From JAICMB01 sp963838885 (lineage in GTDB: Bacteria; Acidobacteriota; Terriglobia; Bryobacterales; Bryobacteraceae): a stretch of 64,000 nt of DNA. Both the position numbers and the translations under genes were made by a program. The notes below the pieces were generated by a model that saw only the letters and a list, made by a program, of their open reading frames with translations, was not told the origin of the DNA and ran no database searches. Below are positions 17,854 through 26,884 of the stretch, in pieces (position 1 is the first letter of the stretch; each line of letters starts with the position of its first letter). The stretch is taken from the NCBI GenBank assembly GCA_963838885.1, contig CAWITB010000065.1, forward strand, positions 1 through 64,000. The letters are read 5' to 3'.

Positions 17854-17902
17854 GTAACGCTCATAACGGCTCGTATCACGCTCGTAACGGGTGGAATATA
17901 CT
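17854..17902 (+). promoter_or_regulatory. Promoter with four helix-phased direct repeats
   Basis: Four tandem units of about 10 bases, GTAACGCTC, ATAACGGCTC, GTATCACGCTC and GTAACGGG, occupy 17854-17891. They run straight into a TATACT -10 box at 17897-17902. The repeats cover where a -35 element and an activator or repressor would sit. The gene at 17926 follows with a GGAAGGGGAG Shine-Dalgarno. The intergenic space also serves the divergent FAD oxidoreductase/receptor operon, so one protein bound here could control both. Confidence 0.45.
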
Positions 17903-17925
17903 GGGTTCTGCGGAAGGGGAGTTGC

Positions 17926-19194
17926 ATGGAGGTCTCAAGCGGGGCGGCTACGCGCTCGCAACCGCTCGACGCGGAGCGCCGGGCTGCCGTTCGTGAGCAG
18001 TTGAACCGCATCCTCGAAAGCCCCTCCTTCCGGTCCAGCCCGCGCTGCCAGCAATTGCTCCGCTACTTCATCGAGAACGGACTCGAGGGTCACGACGAGA
18101 TGCTTCGCGAGCGCGTCATCGGAGCCGAGGTGTTTCAGCGCACCCCCACCTACGATACCGGCGAAGACTCCATAGTCCGCGTTCGCGCCAATGATGTCCG
18201 CAAACGGCTGGCGCAATACTACGACGGCGCGGCGGATCGGGAGCATGAGCTGCGCATCCACCTTCCCGCGGGATCGTACGTTCCCGAGTTCGTCTTTCCT
18301 GACGTTCCCCAAAACTTGGCCGTCCACGCTACCGCCGCCCCATCCGAGCCGCTGCTTCGGCAGCCGCGCGCGCGGTACTGGTGGTTGCTTCTGGCCGCCG
18401 TCGCCCTGCTGCTTGCCTCCGGTATCGCGGTGCAGCGCTTTCGAAGCGCCCGCACCGTCGTGGACGAATTCTGGGCGCCCGTCATCAATAGCGCCAAACC
18501 CGTCATGTTTTGCCTCGGCGACGCTCAAGTATTCGGATTATCGAAAGACTTCCGCCGGGACTATTTTCAGCGCCATCCGCCCTCGCGCGATCCCGGTCCC
18601 GCTGCCGTCCAGCTCGCTCCCGGCGATATTGTGCACGGACGGGATCTCGTCTCGATGCAAGGGCAATTCGTTGGCGTCGGTGGCGCGCAATCCATCCAGA
18701 TGCTGTCGAACGTTCTTGCCTTGCGGGGTAAGACCAGCATGCTGCGCACCGCTGTCGATCTATCGTTCGCCGATCTGCGCCAATATCCCACGGTTCTCGT
18801 CGGCGCTTACTCGAACCGCTGGACGCTGCGCCTCAGCCGTCAGCTTCGTTTCTTCTTCGACGAAAAGACCGCCAATCGCATTTGCGACCGCGAGCATCCC
18901 GCAGTCGCCTGGGAGCTGCAGTTGGACGAGAACGGCCGCGAACTGGTCGATTACGCCGTGGTCTGGCGCCTTCTGCGCGCCGAGACCGGCCAAGTGGTCA
19001 TTGGCGCGTCCGGCATCACCCAATACGGATGCACTTCGGCGGGTGAGTTGATCAGCAATCCTGTCTATCTCCAGCAGGCCCTCCGTCAAGCCCCCGCCGA
19101 CTGGGCGCGGAAGAATGTTCAAATCGTCCTGCGCTCCAAAGTAGTCGCGATGTCTCCCGGCCCTCCCGAGGTAGTCGCGACATATTTCTGGTAG
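17926..19194 (+). CDS. Membrane-anchored regulator-like protein, conserved in Acidobacteria
   Basis: A 422-residue protein of a type often seen in Acidobacteria but without assigned function. The N-terminal cytoplasmic region (about 15-115) includes LNRILESPSFRSSPRCQQLL, YFIENGLEGH, TYDTGEDSIVRVRANDVRKR and LRIHLPAGSYVPEF, resembling the effector-binding-like head of transcriptional adaptor proteins. A single transmembrane segment follows (WWLLLAAVALLLASGIAVQ, about 147-165), then an outside domain of about 250 residues that begins with VVDEFWAPVINSAKPVMFCL. This arrangement would suit a one-component sensor, but no classical helix-turn-helix can be assigned. The gene lies between the receptor operon and the alpha-galactosidase and may regulate them. 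Confidence 0.6.
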   Translation: MEVSSGAATRSQPLDAERRAAVREQLNRILESPSFRSSPRCQQLLRYFIENGLEGHDEMLRERVIGAEVFQRTPTYDTGEDSIVRVRANDVRKRLAQYYDGAADREHELRIHLPAGSYVPEFVFPDVPQNLAVHATAAPSEPLLRQPRARYWWLLLAAVALLLASGIAVQRFRSARTVVDEFWAPVINSAKPVMFCLGDAQVFGLSKDFRRDYFQRHPPSRDPGPAAVQLAPGDIVHGRDLVSMQGQFVGVGGAQSIQMLSNVLALRGKTSMLRTAVDLSFADLRQYPTVLVGAYSNRWTLRLSRQLRFFFDEKTANRICDREHPAVAWELQLDENGRELVDYAVVWRLLRAETGQVVIGASGITQYGCTSAGELISNPVYLQQALRQAPADWARKNVQIVLRSKVVAMSPGPPEVVATYFW

Positions 19195-19208
19195 CCTGTC
19201 CTTTCCGT

Positions 19209-21399
19209 ATGCGTCTCTTCAGTCGCTTTTCTCCTGGTGTCTCTTGCGGCGCCGGCCCAGTCCATCCAATACATCGCCGGCCAAAAGATTTGGCTCCTGA
19301 CGACGGCGCAATCGTCGTACGCCATGGGTCTCGCCGCGGACGGCCGTCTGGAGCACATCTATTGGTCCGGCCCGCTGTGGCGCGCCCAGGATCTCGGCGC
19401 CATCGCCACCAAGCGCGACATCTCCTCTTTCGACCCCCACGAGATGATCGAAAACGAGGAATTCCCCGGCTGGGGCGGACCGCGCTATTATGAGCCCGCG
19501 CTGAAAATTACCCGCCGCGATGGCGATCGCGATCTCGTCCTCCACTACGTCTCTCATCGCATCGACGGCGACAAGCTCGACGTCTTGATGAAAGACATCC
19601 GCGATGATATCGATGTCGCGCTCCATTATCGCGTCTACCCAGAAATGGGCATCATCGAACGCAGCGCCACGATCCAAAACAACACGCGCGATCCCTTCAC
19701 CATCGAAAGCGCTCAATCCGCCGCCTGGTATCTGCCTCCCGGTATCGGTTATCGCTTGAGTTATCTCACCGGCCGCTGGGCCGCCGAGACGCAGCTCAAC
19801 CGCGAGCCGATCGATGAGGGAATGAAGATCCTCGAAAGCCGCAGCGGACACACTAGCCACAACATGAACCCCTGGTTCGCGATCGACGCCGGCGGCGCCA
19901 CGGAGGACCACGGCCGCGTCTGGTTCGGCGCCCTCGCCTGGAGCGGCAACTGGCGCATCACCGTTGAGCAGACTCCTTACCGGCAAGTACGCGTCACGGG
20001 CGGATTCAACACCTTCGATTTCGCGTACCCGCTACAGCCGGGCGAGTCGCTCGACACGCCGCGCTTCTACGCCGGATTCACCCCCGATGGATTCGGCGCC
20101 GCATCTCGCATCCTGCATCGCTTCGAGCGCGCCGATGTGGCGCCCGGCGGCCTTCAATCGCGTCTGCGCCCCGTTCTCTACAATTCCTGGGAAGCGACTG
20201 AGTTCAACGTCAGCCAGCAAGGACAGGAAGAGCTCGCTGAAAAAGCGGCGAAGCTTGGCGTCGAACTCTTCGTCATGGACGACGGCTGGTTCGGAGCCCG
20301 CAATAATGATCGCGCCGGCCTGGGCGACTGGTTTGTCAATAAACAGAAGTTCCCCAATGGCCTTCAACCGCTGATCGATCGCGTCAATAATCTCGGCATG
20401 GATTTCGGCCTGTGGGTCGAACCCGAAATGGTCAACCCCGATAGCGATCTCTATCGCGCGCATCCCGATTGGGTTCTGAATTTCCCTGAACGCCCGCGCA
20501 GCGAGCTGCGCAACCAGCTAGTACTTAACATGGCGCGCCAGGACGTGAAAGAACACATTTTCGGCGTGCTCGACAAGCTCGCGAGTGAATACAATATCCG
20601 CTATTTCAAATGGGACATGAATCGCACCTTCGCCGAGCCGGGGTGGCCCGAGCAGTCTCCTGAAAATGAGCGCAAGATGTGGGTGCAATACGTTCTCAAC
20701 GTGTACGACATCATGGACAGGCTGCGCGCCAAACATCCGCGCCTCGAAATCGAATCCTGCTCCGGCGGCGGCGGACGAGTCGACCTGGGGATTCTTCGCC
20801 GCGTCGACGAGTTCTGGACGTCGGACAATACCGAAGGATTCGACCGTCTGCGAATTCAGGAAGGCTTCTCGCAGGCCTACGCGCCCAAGTTCATGTCGGC
20901 CTGGGTCACCGACGTTCCCAACATGAACGGCCGCAGCACGCCGCTGGAGTATCGTTTTCTCGTCGCCATGCAGGGAGCGCTCGGCATCGGAGCCAATCTC
21001 AACCACTGGTCGACTGGCGACACCGCGCTCGCCGGCAGCATGGTCGCGCTCTACAAACGCATTCGCAACACCGTCCAGCTTGGAGATCTCTATCGTCTGT
21101 TATCGCCGCGCAGCAGCGACGTTACCGCCAACGAGTACATCGCGGCCGATGGCGGGCAGGCAGTCCTGTTCGCGTTCCGGCACTCGCAGCAATACAACAC
21201 CGCGGCGCCCGCCGTCTATCTTCGGGGCCTCGAGGAGCACGCCGTCTATCGTCTCGAATCGCCCGACGGGAAGCTGCTCGACAAGCAACCCGCTTTAAGC
21301 GGAGCATATCTGATGCGCAACGGAATTAATCTGAACCTTCGCGGCGACTACGACAGCACCGTTATTATCATGGAGCGCGCCGCACGATCTTCGCCGTGA
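19209..21399 (+). CDS. Secreted GH36 alpha-galactosidase (frameshift in signal peptide)
   Basis: About 730 residues of a family 36 alpha-galactosidase, hydrolysing terminal alpha-galactosides. Catalytic landmarks are FVMDDGWFGARNND, the nucleophile segment KWDMNR (Asp about 460 counted from 19237), SCSGGGGRVDLGIL, and the acid/base segment TSDNTEGFDRLRIQEGFSQA. From GTG 19237 the frame runs without a break but lacks a normal start. ATG 19209 is in another frame; removing one base at about 19214-19221 gives MRLSVAFLLVSLAAPAQS, a textbook signal peptide. So either the start is damaged or one extra base is present in the consensus. The enzyme would act outside the cytoplasm, plausibly on material imported through the receptor at 12818. 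Confidence 0.85.
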
Positions 21400-21634
21400 A
21401 ACGGTTGCTCTGCGCCGATTCCATGGTGAATTCGTACTCGAACGAACTCCCTAGCAGCCATAATTGCTTCGCTTCGTTGGAGTGGATCAGCGCGTCTTCT
21501 TCGCTGCCTGCCTCGTAAGCAAAGCCGCCCGTGATCGTCTCTGGTATATCGTCCGGATCGAGCGTCTCAACATCGAGGGCCACCTTCACCGGTACGGTCC
21601 GGCCCTCTGCCGTGAGCGCCGCCACGGTTTTCAT
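21368..21634 (-). CDS. Small hypothetical protein
   Basis: An 88-residue protein if started at the internal Met (MKTVAALTAEGRTVPVKVAL); the frame is open to 21688. No family was recognised. Features are an acidic stretch (DVETLDPDDIPETI) and a hydrophobic-aromatic segment near the end (LWLLGSSFEYEF). It converges with and overlaps the last 32 bases of the alpha-galactosidase gene. No clear ribosome binding site was found. Codon use looks like that of neighbouring genes, which is the main argument that it is real. Confidence 0.4.
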   Translation of the reverse strand: MKTVAALTAEGRTVPVKVALDVETLDPDDIPETITGGFAYEAGSEEDALIHSNEAKQLWLLGSSFEYEFTMESAQSNRFTAKIVRRAP

Positions 21635-21724
21635 TTGTGGGCCCGCCTGCGACATTCGACAAGATGACGCCACTCGGGCCCAATGCATTTCGGCTGAACA
21701 TCGAAAGACGCACTCGCGCGCCGC

Positions 21725-22156
21725 TTACTGCGCGCTCGAAACCGGTACCACGACCTTCTTCATTGCGGCCACGCCCGCGCCCTCGCCTTTCAGCTCTTTC
21801 GGAACCGCGAACCAGAAGATTTTGCCAGACGACGGAACGGTTAATTTCGTGACGACTGGCGTCCCATTTACGTCTGTAAGAGCGAGTTGCGAATGCAATC
21901 CCGTCAGCGACGTGTATTCGATCGTACTGCCCATGATGGCCGCCGTCTGGCCATTCCCGGTCAAATGGAAAACCGGAATGTTGAACGCCGTATCTACCAT
22001 GACCTTGTATTCGCCCGGCTGCAGATGCGTCTTACCCCACTGCGCTTCGAACGGAAGCGTGAAGGTCGCCTCGTATTTTGCGGCCTGGGCCGGAAGCGCG
22101 GCGCCGGCGCACGCCAGCGCAAACAGTGCGGCATGAGCCGCATATTTCCTAAACAT
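21725..22156 (-). CDS. Small secreted hypothetical protein
   Basis: A 143-residue exported protein. A signal peptide (MFRKYAAHAALFALACAGAA, then LPAQA) is followed by a beta-rich domain: YEATFTLPFEAQWGKTHLQP, GEYKVMVDTAFNIPVFHLTG, MGSTIEYTSLTGLHSQ, VVTKLTVPSSGKIFWFAVPK. The pattern of an extensible beta-sandwich with LQPGEYKV is common in Acidobacteria secreted proteins of unknown role. A GAGGAGAG Shine-Dalgarno 6-7 bases before ATG 22156 fixes the start. It is divergent from the winged-helix/TPR regulator gene. Confidence 0.72.
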   Translation of the reverse strand: MFRKYAAHAALFALACAGAALPAQAAKYEATFTLPFEAQWGKTHLQPGEYKVMVDTAFNIPVFHLTGNGQTAAIMGSTIEYTSLTGLHSQLALTDVNGTPVVTKLTVPSSGKIFWFAVPKELKGEGAGVAAMKKVVVPVSSAQ

Positions 22157-22191
22157 GTTGACTCTCCTCTTGGGAAAACATTCCCGGTCTG

Positions 22192-22203
22192 TTTTGTACA
22201 AAA
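22192..22203. promoter_or_regulatory. 12-base perfect palindrome between divergent genes
   Basis: TTTTGTACAAAA is a perfect palindrome, and TCTG to its left can pair with CAGA to its right. It lies 36 bases upstream of the small secreted protein start and about 95 bases upstream of the regulator gene at 22297. Position and symmetry suit a dimeric repressor or activator site. No target protein can be assigned from sequence alone. Confidence 0.35.
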
Positions 22204-22296
22204 GCTCAGACGAGCGATTCGGAGCTTGGGGCCATCAGCAACGCATCAGCAGTATGTGAGGACGCAACCGGTTTGATCGATTCCGCTTCGGCCACC

Positions 22297-23634
22297 ATGT
22301 CAGCCGCGATGTCTAAAGATCGTCTCCTACAACCTACGGCGCGGCGCATCGTGCGCTTCGGCCCCTTCGAGGCGGATCTCGATTTGCACGAATTGCGCAA
22401 ACGCGGCTTGCGCCTGAAGCTGCAGCAGAAGCCTTTTCAAATTCTCGAGCTGCTCCTCGAGCGTCCCGGCGAGTTAATTACTCGCAAGGAAATCGCCGCG
22501 CGGCTGTGGCCCGGCATTTACGTGAATTTCGACCGCTCTCTTAACACCGCCGTTAATGCGCTCCGCCGAGCCCTGGGGGATTCCCCTCGCAATCCTCGCT
22601 TCTTCGAAACCCGCCCCGGCCTCGGTTACCGCTTCCTCTCCCCCATCGAGACGAACCGGCCCGCGGACCATTCCAACGCGAGTGCGCGATCTCCCGATGC
22701 CGCCGCCCATCGGGATTACCTGAAAGGAAAGTTCTTCTGCTCCCGCATGAGCGCCGGGGCGCTGCGTCAGGGCATCGCGTATCTCACGTTGGCTGTCTCC
22801 GAAGACGATAAGTACGCTATTGCCTACGCCGCTCTTGCCGATGCGCATGCCGCGCTAGCCTGTATTGAAGCCGCTCCCCCGCACGAGGCTCTCACGCGCG
22901 CCACGGAGTTCGCGCTTACGGCCCTCTCAATCGATAACGGTCTTGCCGGCGCACACGCCGCGCTCGCCGGCGCCAAGCTTCTGCGCGATTGGGATTGGAA
23001 AGGCGCCACGGCGGAACTATCCCGGGCCATGGATCTCGATCCCGCCTGCGCCGAGGCGCATCGCGGCCAAGCCATGCTCCTCGCGGCGCTCGGCAAGACG
23101 TGCGAAGCTTTGGAGGAAATGCGGCGCGCCTGCGAGGTCGATCCTCTCTCGCTTGCCGCCAACAACGCCCTCGCCTGGATCCACTACATTGCGGGGGACA
23201 CCGAAAGCGCTCTGCGGCAGGCCTGGAATACTCTGGCGCTCGAGCCCCGCTTCGCTCCCGCCCAGCACACTCTCGGCCTCGTCCATATGCAAGCCGGCAA
23301 CTGGGACGACGCCATTGTCGAGTTTGAAAACGCCTGCTTCTGTTCGGACCAGCACCCCGGAGCGCGCGCCGCCCTGGGCCATGCTTATGCCACGGTCGGC
23401 GATCTCGATGCGGCCCGCGGCATCCTCGCGGACCTCACGCCCTCGTCATGCTGGGCCGCCCTCGTTCATGTCGCGCTTGGCGATTGCGAGCGGGCACTTG
23501 ATTGCCTCGAAAGCGCCGCCAAACGTCGCGACCCTCCACTGCTATGGCTTGCCGTCGAACGGCGTCTCGACCTTCTGCGTTCCAATCCTCGATACGCGCA
23601 CCTGCTTGACGCCGTGTTCGCACTGCGCCCCTAG
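22297..23634 (+). CDS. Winged-helix (OmpR/CadC-type) regulator with TPR domain
   Basis: A protein of about 445 residues. The N-terminal winged-helix DNA-binding domain (about 15-110) reads VRFGPFEADLDLHELRKRG, KPFQILELLLERPGELITRK, EIAARLWPG, LNTAVNALRRALGD and FETRPGLGYRF, the last being the wing. A string of TPR-like helical repeats follows (AHAALAGAKLLRDWDWKGAT, ALEPRFAPAQHTLGLVHMQA, LGHAYATVGDLDAARGILAD). There is no transmembrane segment, unlike CadC. Such cytoplasmic wHTH-TPR proteins are abundant in Acidobacteria. Start codons at 22273, 22297 and 22309 are in frame; no Shine-Dalgarno decides among them. Effector and targets are unknown; the palindrome at 22192 is one candidate site. 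Confidence 0.8.
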   Translation: MSAAMSKDRLLQPTARRIVRFGPFEADLDLHELRKRGLRLKLQQKPFQILELLLERPGELITRKEIAARLWPGIYVNFDRSLNTAVNALRRALGDSPRNPRFFETRPGLGYRFLSPIETNRPADHSNASARSPDAAAHRDYLKGKFFCSRMSAGALRQGIAYLTLAVSEDDKYAIAYAALADAHAALACIEAAPPHEALTRATEFALTALSIDNGLAGAHAALAGAKLLRDWDWKGATAELSRAMDLDPACAEAHRGQAMLLAALGKTCEALEEMRRACEVDPLSLAANNALAWIHYIAGDTESALRQAWNTLALEPRFAPAQHTLGLVHMQAGNWDDAIVEFENACFCSDQHPGARAALGHAYATVGDLDAARGILADLTPSSCWAALVHVALGDCERALDCLESAAKRRDPPLLWLAVERRLDLLRSNPRYAHLLDAVFALRP

Positions 23635-23659
23635 CAGACTGAAGAGGCCAGAACGGTCT

Positions 23660-24676
23660 TCACGAAGAGAGCGCTACTTTGCGGCCCTCGCGGCAGGACT
23701 TATATGCCGAGATGACGATTTCAAGCGCGCGGTAGCCGTCTTCGCCCGATGACAGCGGCTTGCGGCCAGTGCTGATGGCTTCACCGAAATCCTGAAACTG
23801 GCGCTCGAAAGGCGCTAATGGAATGGCCATGGGATCGGAGGCGCCGGAAGCGACGTCGCGCTCCACCGGAGCGGGTTCGCCGGAGTCGTTCTGCACGTCC
23901 CAGGTTGTCAACTTGTCGCCGGAGATCACGGCGGTGCCCTTGGAGCCATTGATTTCGAGCCGCTCGGTATAACCCGGCCAGAACGCGGTGGAAGCCTGAA
24001 TCACGCCTGTTGCACCCGCTTCGTAGCGCAGCAGAGCGCTGATGACGTCCTCCGATTGGATCTTGTGGAGAGCGCCGAGCTGCCAGTATGCGAACAGTTC
24101 CGAAACATTGCCGATCAGGTACAGCAGCATATCGACCTGATGGATAGCCTGGTTGATGAGGGCGCCGCCGCCTTCGGTTTCCCAACTGCCTTTGATGGGA
24201 CGTGAATAGTAGGCAGGCGTGCGATACCACTTCACGTACGCGTCGGCTTGCAGAATTTTGCCGAGGCGTCCTTCGGGGATGGCCCGCTTCAAGAAGCGGG
24301 TGGAATCGTCGAAGCGGTGCTGACTCACGACGCCGAGCTGGATACCGGCATTACGGGCGATCTCGATCATTTCGCGGGCGGTCTCGAGATTGGTCGAGAT
24401 AGGCTTTTGCACCTGGATGTGCTTGCCGGCTTGAGCGCAGATCTTGAGCGGCTGCAGGCGGAAATCGGGGAAAGTACAGACGTCGACATAATCGACGTTG
24501 GGATGCCGGCAGACATCTTCGTAGCTGGGGACAAACTCGCAGCCGTACTTTTCCGCGAATTTCTGTCCCGACTCGGGGTTGATGTCGGTACAGACTGTCA
24601 GGTTATAGCCAATGTTGCGATAGGCCTGCGCATGCTTGTGTGAGATTGCGCCAGTGCCGATCATTCCTACTCGCAT
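23660..24676 (-). CDS. Gfo/Idh/MocA-family NAD(P)-dependent oxidoreductase
   Basis: A 338-residue dehydrogenase that acts on sugars, inositols or related compounds. The Rossmann motif GMIGTGAISHKHAQAY opens the protein. The usual EKP motif is replaced by VQKPIS (about 93-98), and the substrate-domain helix NQAIHQVDMLLYLIG carries the expected catalytic His. C-terminal PFERQFQDFGEAIS and LEIVISAYKSCREGRKV complete the fold. It is transcribed 37 bases downstream of the fucose-isomerase-family gene on the same strand, so both probably act in one sugar pathway. Exact substrate is unknown. Confidence 0.85.
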   Translation of the reverse strand: MRVGMIGTGAISHKHAQAYRNIGYNLTVCTDINPESGQKFAEKYGCEFVPSYEDVCRHPNVDYVDVCTFPDFRLQPLKICAQAGKHIQVQKPISTNLETAREMIEIARNAGIQLGVVSQHRFDDSTRFLKRAIPEGRLGKILQADAYVKWYRTPAYYSRPIKGSWETEGGGALINQAIHQVDMLLYLIGNVSELFAYWQLGALHKIQSEDVISALLRYEAGATGVIQASTAFWPGYTERLEINGSKGTAVISGDKLTTWDVQNDSGEPAPVERDVASGASDPMAIPLAPFERQFQDFGEAISTGRKPLSSGEDGYRALEIVISAYKSCREGRKVALSS

Positions 24677-24712
24677 AAGCCAACTCGCATAATGTGTCCG
24701 CCGCCGTTTTCG

Positions 24713-26314
24713 TTATTGTAAGAGGCCGTTATTTGTACCGCAGATGCTTACTTCAAGACCCAACTCGCGAAACATCGCCGCCTTGGCCGCGAGCCCGCGA
24801 TTGGCGGCCGCGGCGTCCGGCGCGTAGACCACCTGGACGTGGTTGGCCTTGTGACGAGCCATCATTTGATCGCGTGAGACGCCGTACGTGACGGCATGCA
24901 TAATGGGCCACTGCGGCGTCGTTGCTTGCCAGCGCCGCTCCGTCTCTTCGCGCGGCAATTCACGAACGGCGGCGCGGCCGATATCGGCCTTGAGCGCGCC
25001 GTTGTCGATGAACACGCGGCTCCACACGATCTCGCCGGGCTTGCTGACGCCTTTCAGCGTGCCGCCGCCGAGCCGGAAATACATGGCCGGCTGGCGTTCG
25101 CTGACGGCGCCGGCGTAACCGCCGATGAAATGCCGCGGCGGCGCCGAGCCACTGATCTCGAAAACCCATACGAACTCGCCGTTGTAATCCTCGCCGTAGC
25201 GGACGTCGTGCAGGGTCGTTTCGGGATCGTAGCCGAGCCGGGTCCAGATACGATTAGTGACCAAGGCATCGAGGCCAGCGCATTCGTCCACCTCGTTAAA
25301 GTGCGGAAGCGCGCGCCCGGGATACAGCTCGCGGCCATCTGTCGAGCACGCGGGCGGCCGGTCGACGTTGTTGAGCAGACCCTCCGCCAAATCGGAGGCG
25401 GGCGCGAGATCTTTCAAGCCCTGCTGATACTGGATGCCGATGGCGTCGCAGCCGAAGTCACCGGCAATGCGCAAGGCGGCGATGTACATCTTGCACTGCT
25501 CGAGAATCTGGCCGTCGGTGAGGCTGGTTTCGGGATCGGGACCAGTCTTGAATTTCATTCCGCGCTGGTCGAGCCAACGGCGTACTTCGAGCGCCTCGTC
25601 GTCCGCGACCTGGCGCATGGCGGCATACAACGCGGATTGGCTGAGGCGTTCCTTGAACACGCCGGCCGGATGCAGCAGCTCGTCGGGGATGATGGCGTTA
25701 TACATTCCCATACAGCCTTCGTCGAAGATGCCGAGGATGGCTTTGTTGTGGAGGAGATCGCGCGCCAGCTCGCTTCCCAGTTTCTCGGAATCCGGCGGGA
25801 GCTTGAGCGCGGCGAGCGGGTGGACGTGGGAGCTGTCGTGTTCGAGCGGCTCTCGGCGTAGCCAGCGGCGAAGGTTCGCGAGGAAAAAATCGTCCGTAAA
25901 ATCGACGCTCCACAGCGTGTCGTAGGGAATGCCCGCCTTGGTGAGCGATCCGTTGAGATTGAGCATACCGACGAGGCCGGGCCACTCGCCGCTCCAGTTT
26001 GCGATGGTCAGAATGGGGCCGCGATGGGAGTACAAGCCGTGGAACAAGTGATGGCTGTATTGCCATACCGCCTCGACGACGACGAGCGGCGCATCGCGAG
26101 GAATCTGGCGGAAGACTTCCATGCCGTACTTCTGGCTGTCGATGAACCCGTGCTGTTTGGCGGCGTCGTAGGGATGGCCGCGCTTCGCCGGGCGGCCCTC
26201 GCGCTCGATGGCGCGTATGACGGCTGCCTCGGCGCGCTGCTGGGCCGGCCAGCATTTCTGATTGGCGGACAATCGCAAGTCGCCGCTGGCGACAAGGATT
26301 ACGGGCTGATCCAT
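24713..26314 (-). CDS. L-fucose/L-arabinose isomerase-family protein
   Basis: About 533 residues, resembling the fucose-isomerase-like protein family, which interconverts aldoses and ketoses with a divalent metal. The N-terminal domain has SGDLRLSANQKCWPAQQRAE and a middle segment PILTIANWSGEWPGLVGMLN. The C-terminal half has CDAIGIQYQQGLKD, LPHFNEVDECAGLDALVTNR and RHFIGGYAGAVS, with acidic and His residues typical of the metal site. The frame is open to 26572, but the upstream part is antisense to mscL. ATG 26314 (MDQPVILVASGDLR) was preferred, with 26332 as the alternative. It is cotranscribed with the Gfo/Idh dehydrogenase. Confidence 0.72.
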   Translation of the reverse strand: MDQPVILVASGDLRLSANQKCWPAQQRAEAAVIRAIEREGRPAKRGHPYDAAKQHGFIDSQKYGMEVFRQIPRDAPLVVVEAVWQYSHHLFHGLYSHRGPILTIANWSGEWPGLVGMLNLNGSLTKAGIPYDTLWSVDFTDDFFLANLRRWLRREPLEHDSSHVHPLAALKLPPDSEKLGSELARDLLHNKAILGIFDEGCMGMYNAIIPDELLHPAGVFKERLSQSALYAAMRQVADDEALEVRRWLDQRGMKFKTGPDPETSLTDGQILEQCKMYIAALRIAGDFGCDAIGIQYQQGLKDLAPASDLAEGLLNNVDRPPACSTDGRELYPGRALPHFNEVDECAGLDALVTNRIWTRLGYDPETTLHDVRYGEDYNGEFVWVFEISGSAPPRHFIGGYAGAVSERQPAMYFRLGGGTLKGVSKPGEIVWSRVFIDNGALKADIGRAAVRELPREETERRWQATTPQWPIMHAVTYGVSRDQMMARHKANHVQVVYAPDAAAANRGLAAKAAMFRELGLEVSICGTNNGLLQ

Positions 26315-26381
26315 AAAGGAACATTGTGGCATAGCGCGGCTGCGCGGACTCCTGTTACGATCACCGGGACGGAGGGCAAAC

Positions 26382-26804
26382 ATGAAAGGATTCAAGCAGT
26401 TCATTTTGAGGGGCAACGTGCTCGATCTCGCCGTGGCAGTGGTGATCGGGGCGGCGTTCGGCGCCGTTGTGACGGCGTTGGTCAAAGACTTGATTACGCC
26501 ACTGCTGGCCGCGATCGTAGGCAAGCCCGACTTTTCGGGAATCTTTTTCACCGTGAACGGAAGCAAGTTCATGATCGGAGAATTCGTGAATGCGGTGATC
26601 TCGTTTGTACTGATCGCCGCGGCGGTTTACTTTTTCGTGGTGCTGCCGGTGAACACGATGTTGGCGCGGCTGCATCGCGGCCAAGCTCCGCCCGATCCGA
26701 CGACGAAGGAGTGTCCGGAGTGCTTGAGCGTGATTCCGATTGCAGCGCGCCGTTGCGCGTTTTGCGCATCGGCGGTGGGCGCGGGAAAACTTGAGAGGGG
26801 TTAG
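26382..26804 (+). CDS. mscL: Large-conductance mechanosensitive channel MscL with C-terminal zinc ribbon
   Basis: A 140-residue channel that opens under membrane tension and releases osmolytes. The N-terminal amphipathic helix and TM1 (FKQFILRGNVLDLAVAVVIG, AAFGAVVTALVKDLI) and TM2 (AVISFVLIAAAVYFFVVLPV) are canonical. Instead of the usual short charged C-terminal helix, the tail carries a four-Cys ribbon (ECPECLSVIPIAARRCAFCA). A GGAGGG Shine-Dalgarno precedes ATG 26382. The following gene, 80 bases downstream, encodes a kinase that begins with a similar four-Cys ribbon. Confidence 0.92.
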   Translation: MKGFKQFILRGNVLDLAVAVVIGAAFGAVVTALVKDLITPLLAAIVGKPDFSGIFFTVNGSKFMIGEFVNAVISFVLIAAAVYFFVVLPVNTMLARLHRGQAPPDPTTKECPECLSVIPIAARRCAFCASAVGAGKLERG

Positions 26805-26884
26805 TGGAAAGAGCTTTGCCGGCCTTTGCCGATCCACTGTAGCCGCCGATATTGCGGCGCGCGCCATGGTATGTTGGCTCTTTT

